Positions 11,871 through 21,993 of a stretch of 64,000 bases of DNA are shown one piece after another. Positions within the stretch are counted from its first letter, which is position 1, and each line of letters begins with the position of its first letter. The translations under genes were made by a program, and so were the position numbers. The notes under the pieces were generated by a model that worked only from the letters and a program-made list of their open reading frames with translations, searched no databases and was not told where the DNA came from. The DNA is from Cycas panzhihuaensis (taxonomy: Eukaryota; Cycadophyta): positions 238,707,741 to 238,771,740 of the forward strand of contig CM041465.1 of assembly GCA_023213395.1 (NCBI GenBank). Direction: 5' to 3'.

Positions 11871-14274
11871 TCAAAAGGTAAATTCACACTTGAAATGTTG
11901 TTTATATGGTAATTTTCTATTTTCTACTTTGGAACTGGTCTATATATTTTATGTTTCATTGAAGTAGGTACTAGAAGCTTTCTATAAAGTGGCATGTCTA
12001 AAAATAGACACCAAATGGTAAAGCCATCATGGTTCAAAGTTTTAGGGTTCAAAACCTCACTAGTTCAAGAATGGAGAAAACTCATTAAGTGGGTAAGTTT
12101 GAATAGATAAAATATTATCTTACTTCATTTTTTAGCATAGGATAATTATCATGCAATGAAGAGAATATTGAGATATTTCCAATTGAAGTTTTACAGGTAA
12201 GAAGTTCATAAGACAAGGAGTTCATAAAGGAGGTAACTCATGGGATAAGGAGTTTATAGGATAGGAAACTCACAATATGAAGAGTTCATAGGGAGAAGAT
12301 CCTATAGGGAAGTGAAAATGTAAGGAAGAAATCCTTGAAAACTACAGTCGATAAAAATGGTTATAACTCTTAATACTTGGTTATTTTTTGCACTTCATTT
12401 ATCAATTTGAAGCTCTTTAAAAGAGATATCCATATATACAAAAAACATTCATGTCAAATAAATATTTATACCAATATTTTCATGTATCTTTACTGGTTTT
12501 ATAATTTAGATTTTGAGAAAGGAGTTTTTCCATGCAACTATAGGTTCTATAAAAAATTGAGAGGATAACTAGATATATTTTAAAGGACTTAGACTTGGAT
12601 TATGGGTCTGATTTTTGGTGACATGGTAGACGAGGGGCACCTAAATCCATTAATATAAATTTTTTAAATTATATATAGTTTTTTTAGGAGTTATTTTAAG
12701 CCATATAGATAAAATCACAGTCTCTATTAATAGGAAAATACTTTAGATAGGGTTCTTATTTCTTTAAGAAAATTATCATAGGTTTTAAGAAAGTGGTTAA
12801 TGAGAACTCCCTTAATTGTTATTCAAGAGTTGGATATCTAATATCCAATTCATATGAGGTTCTATAGATAGAAGATGCACTTCTAGAGGAGATCATCTAG
12901 ACAATTTTGAGATGAGGTTGAGTGAGTCTATTATACTTTGATTAGTGTTGCTTTGAAGGAAATTAGGTTGAATGAGTCCTCACTTCCTTTGAGGGTTAAA
13001 TGAATCCCCTTTATACTTATATTAGTGGCTACTACTATCCTATGTAAAGGACTTGATTAGTTAATAACATATACATATGTGTGATCTACTATTTTAATCT
13101 CCTTAGACTATTTTATTAATGTTAAATTAGAGTTTGAGATAGGTTTGAGTGAGTCCCCTATATTTTGGTTATTATTATTATGGAGGAACTTAGGTTGAGA
13201 GAGTCCCTACTTCCTTTTAGGTTCAAATGAGTCCTCTCTTTGATCATAATTGGTTGTATGCTTTGAGACACATGGGTTACACAATGAGGTAGTCTAATGA
13301 AATTATTTTAATGGTGGGCCATATATGGTATGGTATTCCTAATTTTGTCTTGAAGGATGAGTAAAGTGTAGAAATATAAAATGTTATAATAGAGAATAAA
13401 ATATTATAGTAGTGAATACTTATAAGATCATTAATCTAAGAAAGTCTCTCATGAAGGGAATAACTTAGGAAATTTATAAAGAGCGACAAACTAGAACTTG
13501 AACATTTATATCATGTACTTTACCTTAAGGGTGATCTCTTTCTTAGCATTTCAAATGGTTGGGTGACAAATCACTATGCAAAAGTTGTGATGGTCCCCTC
13601 TTTTAGCTTAATTAAATGTATAAGATGTATTATTAGTGAATTGATTAGTTTAGCTTCTTAGATTTTATTTTACATTATTATCATCTATGAAAGAAACCTA
13701 GTGAATGTTATTAGGTGGGAATAAGATGTTGTTTATATAACTTAGTAAGTAATCTAGGGTAATGAAACCATGTAGGAAGGAATGAACCCAAACTCTTACT
13801 CAAGGCACTCATATGTCTCATAAATATAAATGTAGGGATGAAAGATAATCTTAATTAGGGGGAAAGTGTATGTATATAAATATTAGAGAAATATGAGGAT
13901 AAAAAAAAGAAGCCATTAACTAATTAATTAACTAAGCTATCAACTCACTAGTTTTATATGCAAACAACTAAATGATAGGTAACAATACATGGCATAGAGT
14001 CAAAGTTACCTAATCTAATTATAAGAAAAGAGATATAAGGGTGAACTAATTAAATTAATAGGTGTCCTTAAAATAACTAAACAACACCCAATAAAAGGCT
14101 TTTAGAGTTTGAGAGGGCTATTAGGGAAAATGTGTCCTTAACTAAAGATGAGCCTACCTACCTAGTCTTATAGTACTATTTTCTCTAAAAGCAACTAACC
14201 TATTATATCACATATTGTAACATGATCTATGTTATAAATTAATGTAGAAAATATAAAAACAGGTATCATAATTT
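11871..14274. other. No gene seen; AT-rich decayed DNA
   Basis: AT-rich sequence with frequent stops in all frames. The best open frame (12377-12568, 63 codons) has no recognisable motif. The stretch probably contains the remainder of the chromovirus LTR and internal sequence of the minus-strand copia element whose primer site is at 14275-14285, but no domain is legible. Confidence 0.5.
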
Positions 14275-14285
14275 CTCTGATACCA
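14275..14285 (-). other. Copia primer-binding site
   Basis: CTCTGATACCA is the reverse complement of TGGTATCAGAG, directly abutting the TG that ends the minus-strand LTR (14286-14287). It orients the interrupted copia LTR. Confidence 0.8.
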
Positions 14286-14427
14286 TGTTAAAATATGAAG
14301 GATGAAATATAGATACCAAGATTTATACATAGAAAACTCATTATGAGAAAAACCATGGGAGAAGGTGGAGTTAAGAATCTATTTATGATCATAAGGTTTA
14401 CATCTCTCTCCTCTCTCCTTAATCAAG
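14286..14427 (-). mobile_element. Copia LTR, part 1 (interrupted by G0)
   Basis: Read on the minus strand, this is the last 142 bases of a copia LTR, ending TTTTAACA directly before the primer site. The other part lies at 24546-24734 and begins TGTTAAAA on the minus strand, so the LTR termini form an 8-bp inverted repeat. Together they make an LTR of about 331 bp, split by a 10.1-kb insertion with a 5-bp target duplication. Confidence 0.8.
14423..14427. repeat. Target-site duplication TCAAG (left)
   Basis: TCAAG immediately precedes the TG of the G0 element and recurs at 24541-24545 after its terminal CA. This is the 5-bp duplication expected for LTR retrotransposon integration. Confidence 0.9.
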
Positions 14428-16953
14428 TGAAACGCTCTCCACGGGGCAATGATCCAACGCCTAGCGGGAAGGACACAAAACCACAGGGCTAATAGGCTAA
14501 AGAACGAGGATCATACCTCGCGGACGTCTTGGCCGAGCGCTGCACGGATCGCAAGGTGCTGGTTGCTTCCAGTAGCCGCAAGGCGAGACCTCCTACCCTT
14601 CGGATGGCCGGAAGGGAAAAGGAAACTTCACGCCGCTACTTCTCAAGGCAATGAGAAAGCGTGAAGGGTAACCAACCAAACGTGTCGCAGTAAGATATAT
14701 GCAAGAGCGGCTAAAGGGGATCGGTCAAAGAATCTTAGACACTATAGTGTGCGGTGTAGCAAAGAAAGCACGTAAAGCAAATGTAAAGCAAAAGCAAGTA
14801 CAAAATAAATAGTTATTTCTTTTCCTTTTCCTTATATTTCTCTAACTACCAAAGCAAGCGTAAGAAACGTAAGAGCGAGAAAAAGGAGTATGAAGGGTGA
14901 GCGGAGAATACCGATCCGTGGTTGGTGAGACGCAGTGTCCATCCACTTGCGCTTCCTCCGTCGTCCTCTTCGCATGCGACGTCGGTTAAGCGGTGATGGG
15001 GATCACTTACCTCCCCGAAAGCAAATAAGTACTAGCTAAACTGAAATGACAGAAAATAAAGCTCGAAACGGTATACACAAAGGGAAAAACGTACCAAGCA
15101 AGTGTCGGCGGTGGGTCGACCTTATGCGCCCCTCGTCCGACGCTCCTGCAAGCAAATAAGCGGAATACCTTCCTCTCGAAAGAGAGGCTACGAGATGCCA
15201 AAAGATATATGTATATATGTTGCAAGTAAAGCGAACTAAGTTAAAAAGATATGGCTAAATGCTAACATGCAATAAAAGAAGCAAAGTCACACGATAAGCA
15301 TGCCAAGATCACATACCACAAACGCACCCCAAATGGGGTTGAGTATAGCCTGGATGGCCAACTCACCCACGAGAGGTCTCCACAGGATGTAAGGGAAACG
15401 ATGCTAGCATGCGACAAAAGATCATGGAGCAACGGGTATCATATGCCAAGGTAAACACTCAACCGATTCTCAAGCCTCTCTAGCCCTACCTCTTAAGCAA
15501 AAGCGGAAATAAAGGGGAGAGGAAAAGGGACTGAACCCTTGGGGAGTAGGGGCGGCAATGGGGGCGGAACCCCGCCTAATCTCCCTCAAACCCTCGTGTA
15601 ACCCTTTATGCCGGTTTGCCCAAGAAATGGCGAAAGAGAAGGATGGGAGAAGAAGGGTGAGTGGAAGAAAAGAATGGGAAACTAAGCCTATCCTCGGGTG
15701 ACACTCTAATAAGCCACAAATACTATGGTTCCTTGCATCAACCTACTAAGGGAAACCAAGAAAGTGCATATATAAAAGGAAGCAAAGAGTTGCAAGTGAA
15801 ATAATACAAAAAAAAAACAAGCAAAAACACCAAAGAAATGACACCAAATACCTCAAATGATGAAGGAGGGGTGCATGTGAGCACTTGGCAACTTGGAGCA
15901 GCGGTCCAAGGGATGCCTATGAAGCAATGTAGCATGTCCCTTGCAAGAGAGAGGAGTGGTGGAGCCTCATGCAAAAAGGTGAGATGGAAATGGTTCCTTG
16001 CAATGGTTTTCTTGGTGCAAAATCCTCTTGGAGGCCTTCAATATGTGTGAGGAGGAAGAGTGCTTGTATTGGAGCTCCGTAGGGGGAAGCAATGGCCCTG
16101 TATCTCCAGCAATAGCAGCCCTTGGTGCCTCTGTCCCACAGCTGTTGAAAGGTGTCTCTTGTTCTTGTTTGTTTGTCTTGTCTTTTGTGAAGAAAACTTG
16201 AGAGGAGAGTGAAGTAGAGAGTAGAAAAATTCATTCAATAATAATCATAATGAGGCAAATGAGTGAAAAAAGAGTTTTTATGTCTTGAGTGAAGCAAGTG
16301 AGGGTTGGGGGCCTCAGGCGCCTCCAACTGTTAGAGCCACGCCGGATTCACAAAAATCGCGGCCAGCATCGCGTGTTTCTTTTTTTTCAAATTTTAAGCG
16401 ATCTGCAGTAAACTTGGCAGACTAAGTTTATCATGCAGACGCGCTGTACCGGGAACTCCGTGAACTCCGCTTAATTTAACGCGATTACGAAAAACAAAAA
16501 ATAGAAAATTAAAGTAAGAAATCGGTCTTTAAGGTAAAATCATAAGTTAAACTCAAAATACATTAGTCAAGAGCGGTTTGTGTCATGGGCATGTACTCAA
16601 GCGGTGCAAAAAGACTTAACTAAGGGTTAAACCAGCTTAGAAAGGGTTTGCAACATAAGCGACGCTTGTGTAACACCGTAAGCAATGGCAAAAGCATCCC
16701 GAAGACCATGGAGACGTCGTGGGTGGTTGTCGCCATACGGGGTGTCGCATTGATGAATGCCCCCGTGAGTCGTCATAGGCTAAAAGGTGCCGTTAGGCAC
16801 ATGCATAATGAACAAGCAATCAAACAGTGCATATGGACGGGCACATGTCAATCAAACCATTCCCAATTCTGCAGCGATCATAAGTAAGCAAAGTAAAGGC
16901 ATATACCGCACAAACCTAGTCGATGCGTCCGAGTCCATTCCCGATGGGAAACA
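14428..16953 (-). mobile_element. G0 3' LTR
   Basis: This 2,526-bp LTR matches 21994-24540 almost throughout. Differences are clustered as short indels and swaps in CG-rich patches (for example 14520-14570, 16330-16490 and 16660-16950). On the minus strand it begins TGTTTCCC and ends CGTTTCA. A TATA-like TTTTATATATGC lies on the minus strand at about 15767-15778 and is a plausible core promoter. Short open frames inside it (such as 15838-16050) recur in the other LTR but have no recognised domain, so they are treated as non-coding. Confidence 0.9.
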
Positions 16954-17835
16954 TCGCCTCGCGTGAGCCTCACCGCCGAGAGCGTAATGTGATGGCGAAT
17001 CGTCACAACCAAGAAACATGAGTAGCACATGCATATATATATAAACAATAAAGAGCAGCACGTGGTCCAAGGGTGCGGGCAAGTGTCGTGGCGGAACGCG
17101 TGGACAAGGGAGACAGAGACGAGGACAACGTAGGGGCCGCCTACGCCGTCGTCAGGCATCGACCGAAATCGGGCAGAAGAACAGGATGCCCTGCTACTAA
17201 GGTGCAATATGAAGTAGCGGGGCATCCAAAGAACAAGGCAAGCGCATCTAACTAACCAGCAACTAGAGACTTGGGCACGGGCTGGCCAGACAAGCCTCCA
17301 CATGAAATGGTGTGTATCATGAATGGTAGAGGTAGCATGTATGATTTATTTTGTAAATGAATGATTTTTGTATGTTGTAAACGTAAATATGAAAATATGC
17401 AAGTATGTGAATGTGTAAATGTATATGTTTTGTTGTAAAGTTTTGTAAATATGCAGGTTTTCGTTGTAGATATTTGTTGTAAATATTTTGTTTGTTTTAG
17501 AAATGCAAATGTGTAGATATGTAGATTTTTTTGTTGTAGATATCTTATTGAAAGTACGCAGGTGTTTCCTTCCATGTATGGCCATATGTCTAACAGGAGC
17601 ACACACATCCACCGTGAGTAGAGGCGATCGAGAGGTGTGAGGTTAGAGGATGGGGCGACATACATGTCCACGAGGGAGCATAGCGGAATGTGCAAAGGAA
17701 ACGATAAGCATGGAAAAGGGGAGTAACGATACTCCACAGCGTCGTCCTAATTTGGGGAATGCCCAAAATAGGAAGACAAAGGTTCCCAATAGCTCATGGG
17801 AACGCGGTTCAGAGGAGGCTGGAAGCGAAGAAAAA
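16954..17835 (-). mobile_element. G0 3' non-coding internal region
   Basis: Read on the minus strand, this follows the tandem repeats and precedes the 3' LTR. From 17835 to about 17560 it matches the G2 spacer at about 42030-42300, including the shared TGGACATGTATGTCGCCC. An AT-rich stretch follows (17340-17560). From about 17170 to the LTR it matches the G2 sequence after the second RNase H (about 46340-46566). The antisense gene and second RNase H that separate these blocks in G2 are absent. The expected polypurine tract beside the LTR is weak (GCGAGGCGA). Confidence 0.75.
17345..17560. repeat. AT-rich TGTAAAT/TGTAGAT low-complexity island
   Basis: On the plus strand the motifs TGTAAAT and TGTAGAT recur irregularly with T-runs, an AT-rich island inside an otherwise GC-rich element. 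In G2 the equivalent place (about 42300-42540) is instead rich in CATCATATA repeats, so only the low-complexity character is conserved. Confidence 0.6.
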
Positions 17836-18168
17836 TCCACCTTGAATTGCCATTCAACCCGTAGTTAGGAGGAATGGGGACAATCTAAGATGGTAGTTTA
17901 GGCTCGTTTCGGAGCAAGAATCCATCTTAAATTGCCATTCCACCCGTGGTTAGGAGGAATGGGAACAATTTAAAATGGTAGTTTAGGCTCGTTTCGGAGC
18001 AAGGATCCATCTTAAATTGCCATTCAACCCGTGGTTGGGAGGAATGGGAACAATTTAAAATGGTAGTTTAGGCTCGTTTGAGCAGAATCCATCTTAAATT
18101 GCCATTCCACCCGTGGTTGGGAGGAATGGGAACAATTTAAAATGGTAGTTTAGGCTCGTTTCGGAGCA
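17836..18168 (-). repeat. Tandem array of ~85-bp stem-loop units
   Basis: About 3.9 units start at 17836, 17921, 18006 and 18088 (periods 85, 85, 82). Each contains an inverted repeat. In unit 2 the arms are 17922-17941 and 17956-17978 around a short loop, differing by one position and a 3-base bulge. In element-sense RNA the one mismatch becomes a G.U pair. The units lie between the end of coding and the 3' spacer. G2 (41964-42030) and G1 (57810-57870) hold a single diverged unit at the matching place, so G0 has multiplied it. Confidence 0.9.
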
Positions 18169-18922
18169 CGAGGAGAGGGAGAGGTGTGCATAGACCCTGT
18201 AAAGGTAGGGGTAGTCACACGCAGGGTAGGAGATAGGTGACGAAGAGTAGGGCCGGTGTGGCTAGGTCTACCAGTAAACTTGCTATGGTCGGAACGGATG
18301 AGTGCACAGACTTGGCACACGGCGGATCGCGTGGCAAGGTTGCATCGAGTAGGAGTGGCTCTGGTCAGAGGTAAGGATCTAGAACGTGAAGAAGAAGTGC
18401 CTCTATGAGTGGCTCGTCGGCGTGGGCGCCTCGTGGGAAGCTCGGGAGGTCGAGGAGGTAAAATAGATGGCGGTTTAGGACCGGTGGCTCGGGAGCCAGC
18501 AGAGAATGAGGAAGAGCGGGAATATCGATCGAGATATTCCCAGGTGCTCATGCGAAACCCGGGGTGACACGTCGAGGAGAGGGCCCATAACCCTCGCTAT
18601 CCGAATCAAAATCACTCATGGCGGCTAAGTAACCGTAACCACCTACGCCAATAGGGGCAAACCTAACTAGGTTTGGCTCATGACATGGCATAGGGCTCGA
18701 CTGATGAAGGTCGGTCTCTTGAAACAAAGGTCCCACGGAAGGGGTAACCTCCTCAGGATCGCTATCTTCATCATCGAAAGCGACTGGCGGTGGATGAGAG
18801 GTGTGAGACGGCATTGGCTCACGGGCGACAACTTTAACTTGTCCTTCATGGACAAATTTAAGTTGCCCCCACTGCGTGGAGCAGATTGCTCCCATCTGGT
18901 CGAGCCATGGTCGGCCCAACAA
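18169..18922 (-). pseudogene. G0 post-protease linker
   Basis: Two overlapping minus-strand frames (18548-18922 and 18150-18551) continue from protease. The first opens with LGRPWLDQMGAICS and QLKFVHEGQ, the end of the protease domain. It continues into an acidic, Pro/Ser-rich linker containing RFAPIGVGGYGYLAAMSD, which has clear counterparts in G2 near 40970 and G1 near 54460. The second frame is Arg/Ser/Pro-rich and probably a shifted reading of the same linker. In G2 and G1 this linker leads into RT. Here it stops at the 85-bp repeats, so pol was removed at this point. Confidence 0.75.
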
Positions 18923-19348
18923 GAGGTTGTACTCTACATCGACATCGAGTACAACCCGGCTGAAGCGGTTTTCCCTCTAAGGTGAGGGATAGGGAGGCTG
19001 CCCCGGAGGACTTCTCGATCCCATCATACCCTTGGCATTTCAAGGGCGGACTCAGAGCTACTATGCCTGGCTCCTTGAGCATACGCAGAGCATAGCATTA
19101 ACCGAGGAGCCATTATCTACAATGGTCCTCTTTACGATACAATCGTGGAGTGTCAATGGTAATGACGAGCGGGTAATGCAAGAGCTTCTCGCTTCGGGAG
19201 ATGGGAGATCTCTGGGATCAAAGGAGATGACAGGTGGTACATGGGAGGTAGCACCTATCGCATGGATGGAAGCGTCTTGTTGGCCAAGAGCTTCGAGAAG
19301 AAGAGCACGTTGCTCAGGGCAGCTTCTCAAGACGTCCATCAAGGACAT
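18858..19348 (-). CDS. G0 retroviral-type aspartic protease (frameshifted)
   Basis: The minus-strand frame at 19061-19348 begins MSLMDVLRSCPEQ and contains ISFDPRDLPS and the active-site motif IVDNGSSVNAML (catalytic Asp codon at 19115-19117). A frame change near 19075 leads into GIVAL, KCQGYDGIEKSSGA and the beta-strand-rich second half, which ends in LGRPWLDQMGA in the adjoining linker frame. G2 (40243-40779) has these pieces in one open frame, which supports a single protease domain of about 170 residues. The active site is intact, and the breaks are small indels in CG-rich places that could be sequencing error. Confidence 0.75.
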
Positions 19349-20467
19349 TCCCGCAGCGACGGTATAGAGCTCGTCAACGATAGAAAAGGGCTTACCCTTC
19401 CCTGTGGGTTGGGTAAGCGCCCTTCTAAAGTCGAATCTACCGGCCTGACGGAATAGTCTTAGAAGCTGGAATCTCCTGAGGAATAGCTTGGGAGGAGGAT
19501 CAAGGTGAGATGTGGATGAAGAGGCACCACCGGTGCCTCTTTAGCACTGAGACCGGGTTAAGGCATATAACGGAGTAGTCTCCAGCAATTGGACAACCTT
19601 CTTTCCCTTGTAGCGGGATTGCGAAGGCGATGGAGCACGGCGGTCAGGGGAGCGCGAAGGTGAAGGTGACCTTCACACCCTTCCCTCTACCATACGAAGG
19701 GCGAAAATCGGAGATCTATCCCGATTCGACAGATCTTTGTTGAACATCGCGACCATGTTCCCCATGTTTGGGGAACGGGTCTATGAACAGTGATCGAGGT
19801 TAGGTCTCGATGCTCACTGGGGACGAGTCGCGTGGGTGTTGTGCCCGAACGCCGCATCGTCATGGAAACACTCCTCGTGGATGGAACACCAACTCTTCTC
19901 AAGGGAGGATCGGTCCTCCGCTTGAGAAGATCGGGTGTTACCCCTTTGGGGGCATCGCACGAGAAGTCTCACGAGCAGTCTATGGGAGGTAGGTGACGAA
20001 GGAGGTTGGAGTTTTAGCTCCCTCATCGCGCGCTCGAATGAGCGAATGGCGGAGGTAAGCGGATCTAGGGTCCTCTCAGTCGGGTGAGAGGTGGTCCTAG
20101 CGGGCTGCGAAGGTGTGGTCTCCTTCGCTGGAGGAGGCGCCTCACGACGTTGTGAGGGCTTGGGAGGTTTCTTGAGTCCAGCCTGGATCTCAATGGCCTC
20201 CAACGTCAAACACCTCGAAATCGCGGAGTCACACGTGGTTGCCCCCATCTTGAGGACCTCCACGTGCACCTCAGGACGAAGTGCATTAACAAACAGATCC
20301 CTCTTCAACTCCTCAGGCAATGTGGCCTTGGTGGAATGAAGAAGGTCGTGAAAGCGTCGCACAAAGTCACGGTTCATCTCATCGTGACCTTGTTTGAGCG
20401 ACAGAAGCGCCTTCATTCCGCTTTCGAATGGACGGGCTACGTCAAAGTAGTTGACGAACTCGTCCAC
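19349..20467 (-). CDS. gag: G0 gag core and zinc knuckle
   Basis: The open minus-strand frame 19814-20467 (217 codons) holds the retrotransposon gag core. It starts MDEFVNYFDVARPFES and runs through LSLKQGHDEMNRDFVRRFHDLL and LPEELKRDLFVNAL to VHVEVLKMGATTCDSAISRC. It forms virus-like particles in the cytoplasm in known families. It ends near a CHHC zinc knuckle (WCSIHEECFHDDAAF), where the usual C-x2-H-x4-H-x4-C ends in a shifted frame. The N-terminal half of the domain (TLSQD, MKLFP, WFYRLP in G2) lies just upstream in another frame. The frame from 19349 to 19813 joins knuckle to protease and is broken. Confidence 0.8.
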
Positions 20468-21973
20468 CTACCGGAATGAGGAGATCGAATGGGAAGGAAG
20501 GCGGTAGAACCACTTGAGGGCGTCGCCCTGCAAGGATCGCGGGAAGAGCTTCATCAAGATGTGGTCGTAGGCCCAATAGTCAATGCACGCCATGGAAAAA
20601 GTCGCGACATGCTCGGTTGGGTCTGCGACGAAGTCCCATCAAATTTGGGGACTTCGTGGAGGATGAGGCGGCAGTTAGTTCTCAACGCCTCAGCAGACAA
20701 GGCGTCGACCTATAGTCCACGAAAGGACGTGTCCTTGCTCAGGCTAAGGGATCGACAACCGCAAGGGAAGCGGATGGGGGTGTCGGTCCCATCCCTCCTC
20801 GAGGAAACACCCCTTGTGGGAAGGGGTCCGGGTAGATGTTCGGAAAGGAGGCGCGCTCCTCAGGCCGACGCAGCAGCAGGAGTCGCTACCGACGTGAAGC
20901 AGGGAGTGAGGGACCGGGTTTTGCCCATATGGGCCACCGTGGGTGGCGCGACCCCATATGGGTGCAACGGGTCCACTCCATGTAGGAGGTGGTTTCCCTT
21001 GCCGCCCCAAGGTTGTGACGTGTAGCACAGGGGCACGTAAAGAGAAGGACCACCAACCGGTTACGGACGACGTAGGAGTGGGTCCTACATGGTCAAGGCG
21101 GCGCTAGCGAGGCCTCGAGGCCTACTAGGAACGCGCGTCGCCACGTTCGGTGGCATGCGCGTTTGGTTTGAGCAAGGCATACTAACCCCGAGTTGCGGGA
21201 AAGATGCGCTGCGCGCGGGTCCCGAGGAAGTGGGACCACGACTAGGACGCAAGCGTAACACTCGCCTTAGGAGCGGGTAGACACCAGATGGACGGTGTGT
21301 GCGCCAAGCGACGTATCAATCGTCGTAGATGACGTGGGCATGGATGAGGAAGACGCCACGTTGCGTAGCATCTCCGTTAACCATCTAGGAGGCGGTTGGC
21401 GGTGAACTGCTCGAAAGTACTCGCCAAGCGCCTCGACCGCTGGCTCGGAGGGGTATCCTCATAGCCATATGAGGTCGAAGGGACTTAGTAGGGGACCTGT
21501 GGCTCCTCGTAAGGCTCGCCCGGTGGGGTGGCGGGTCTCACGAGTAGCCGGATCTTCCGCTGCATGAGTGGAAGGCTCAAAATCTTCAGGGTGGAAATGG
21601 TCATCAGGGTAATAGATGGAATCCTCGCCCTCACGGGTGGATTCCGGAATGGAGACGAAGGAACTCTTGAGTTCCTGAAGTCATGGCATGGTAGGCCCAA
21701 TCGGACGGGTAACCTTCCATTGCCGAAACGGGGTTCGACGATGGAATGAAACGCGACGATTGGTCTTCTAACAACGGCGGTAAACCCCGCAAGCGGCGCG
21801 AGAAACGTCGCATGCAACGCCTCCGCGAGCGTTGTTAGAAAAAGCGAAAAGGAAAAGGAAGGAACGCACTGCAAACCCGTTGGGGGTTGCCCAACTCAAA
21901 ACACAAAATGCGAGCCTACCTAAAGGCAAGAGCACCAACACGAAGGGGAAGCGGATCTAGCTCCCTTCTTGGC
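20468..21973 (-). pseudogene. gag: G0 gag N-terminal region, broken frames
   Basis: Minus-strand pieces match the N-terminal gag of G2. Frame 21631-21813 contains MEGYPSDWAYHAM and GTQEFL, with a counterpart in G2 near 37790-37850. Frame 20744-21028 is Pro/Gly/His-rich (LGRQGKPPPTWSGP, MGGPYGQ-like), with a counterpart near 38520-38600. These proline-rich N-termini precede the gag core in G2. Frameshifts between pieces prevent a single frame. The start codon is uncertain; the Met of MEGYPSDW is conserved with G2. Confidence 0.6.
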
Positions 21974-21992
21974 GATCCCAAGATGGTCGCCA
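21974..21992 (-). other. G0 primer-binding site
   Basis: One base inside the 5' LTR, the minus strand reads TGGCGACCATCTTGGGATC, matching G2 (TGGCGACCATACTGGGGACC at 37531-37550) over its first half. I do not name the tRNA. With the following GCCA it can fold back on itself (TGGCGA against TCGCCA). Confidence 0.75.
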
Positions 21993-21993
21993 G

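Noticed and set aside
15838-16050. Open frame of 70 codons repeated exactly at 23423-23635
   Set aside because: It recurs only because it lies in both LTRs of G0. There is no domain, and it is near the LTR leader. LTR duplication explains it fully.
17836-18168. CRISPR-like array
   Set aside because: Repeats are 82-85 bp, contiguous and without distinct spacers, in a plant retrotransposon 3' region.
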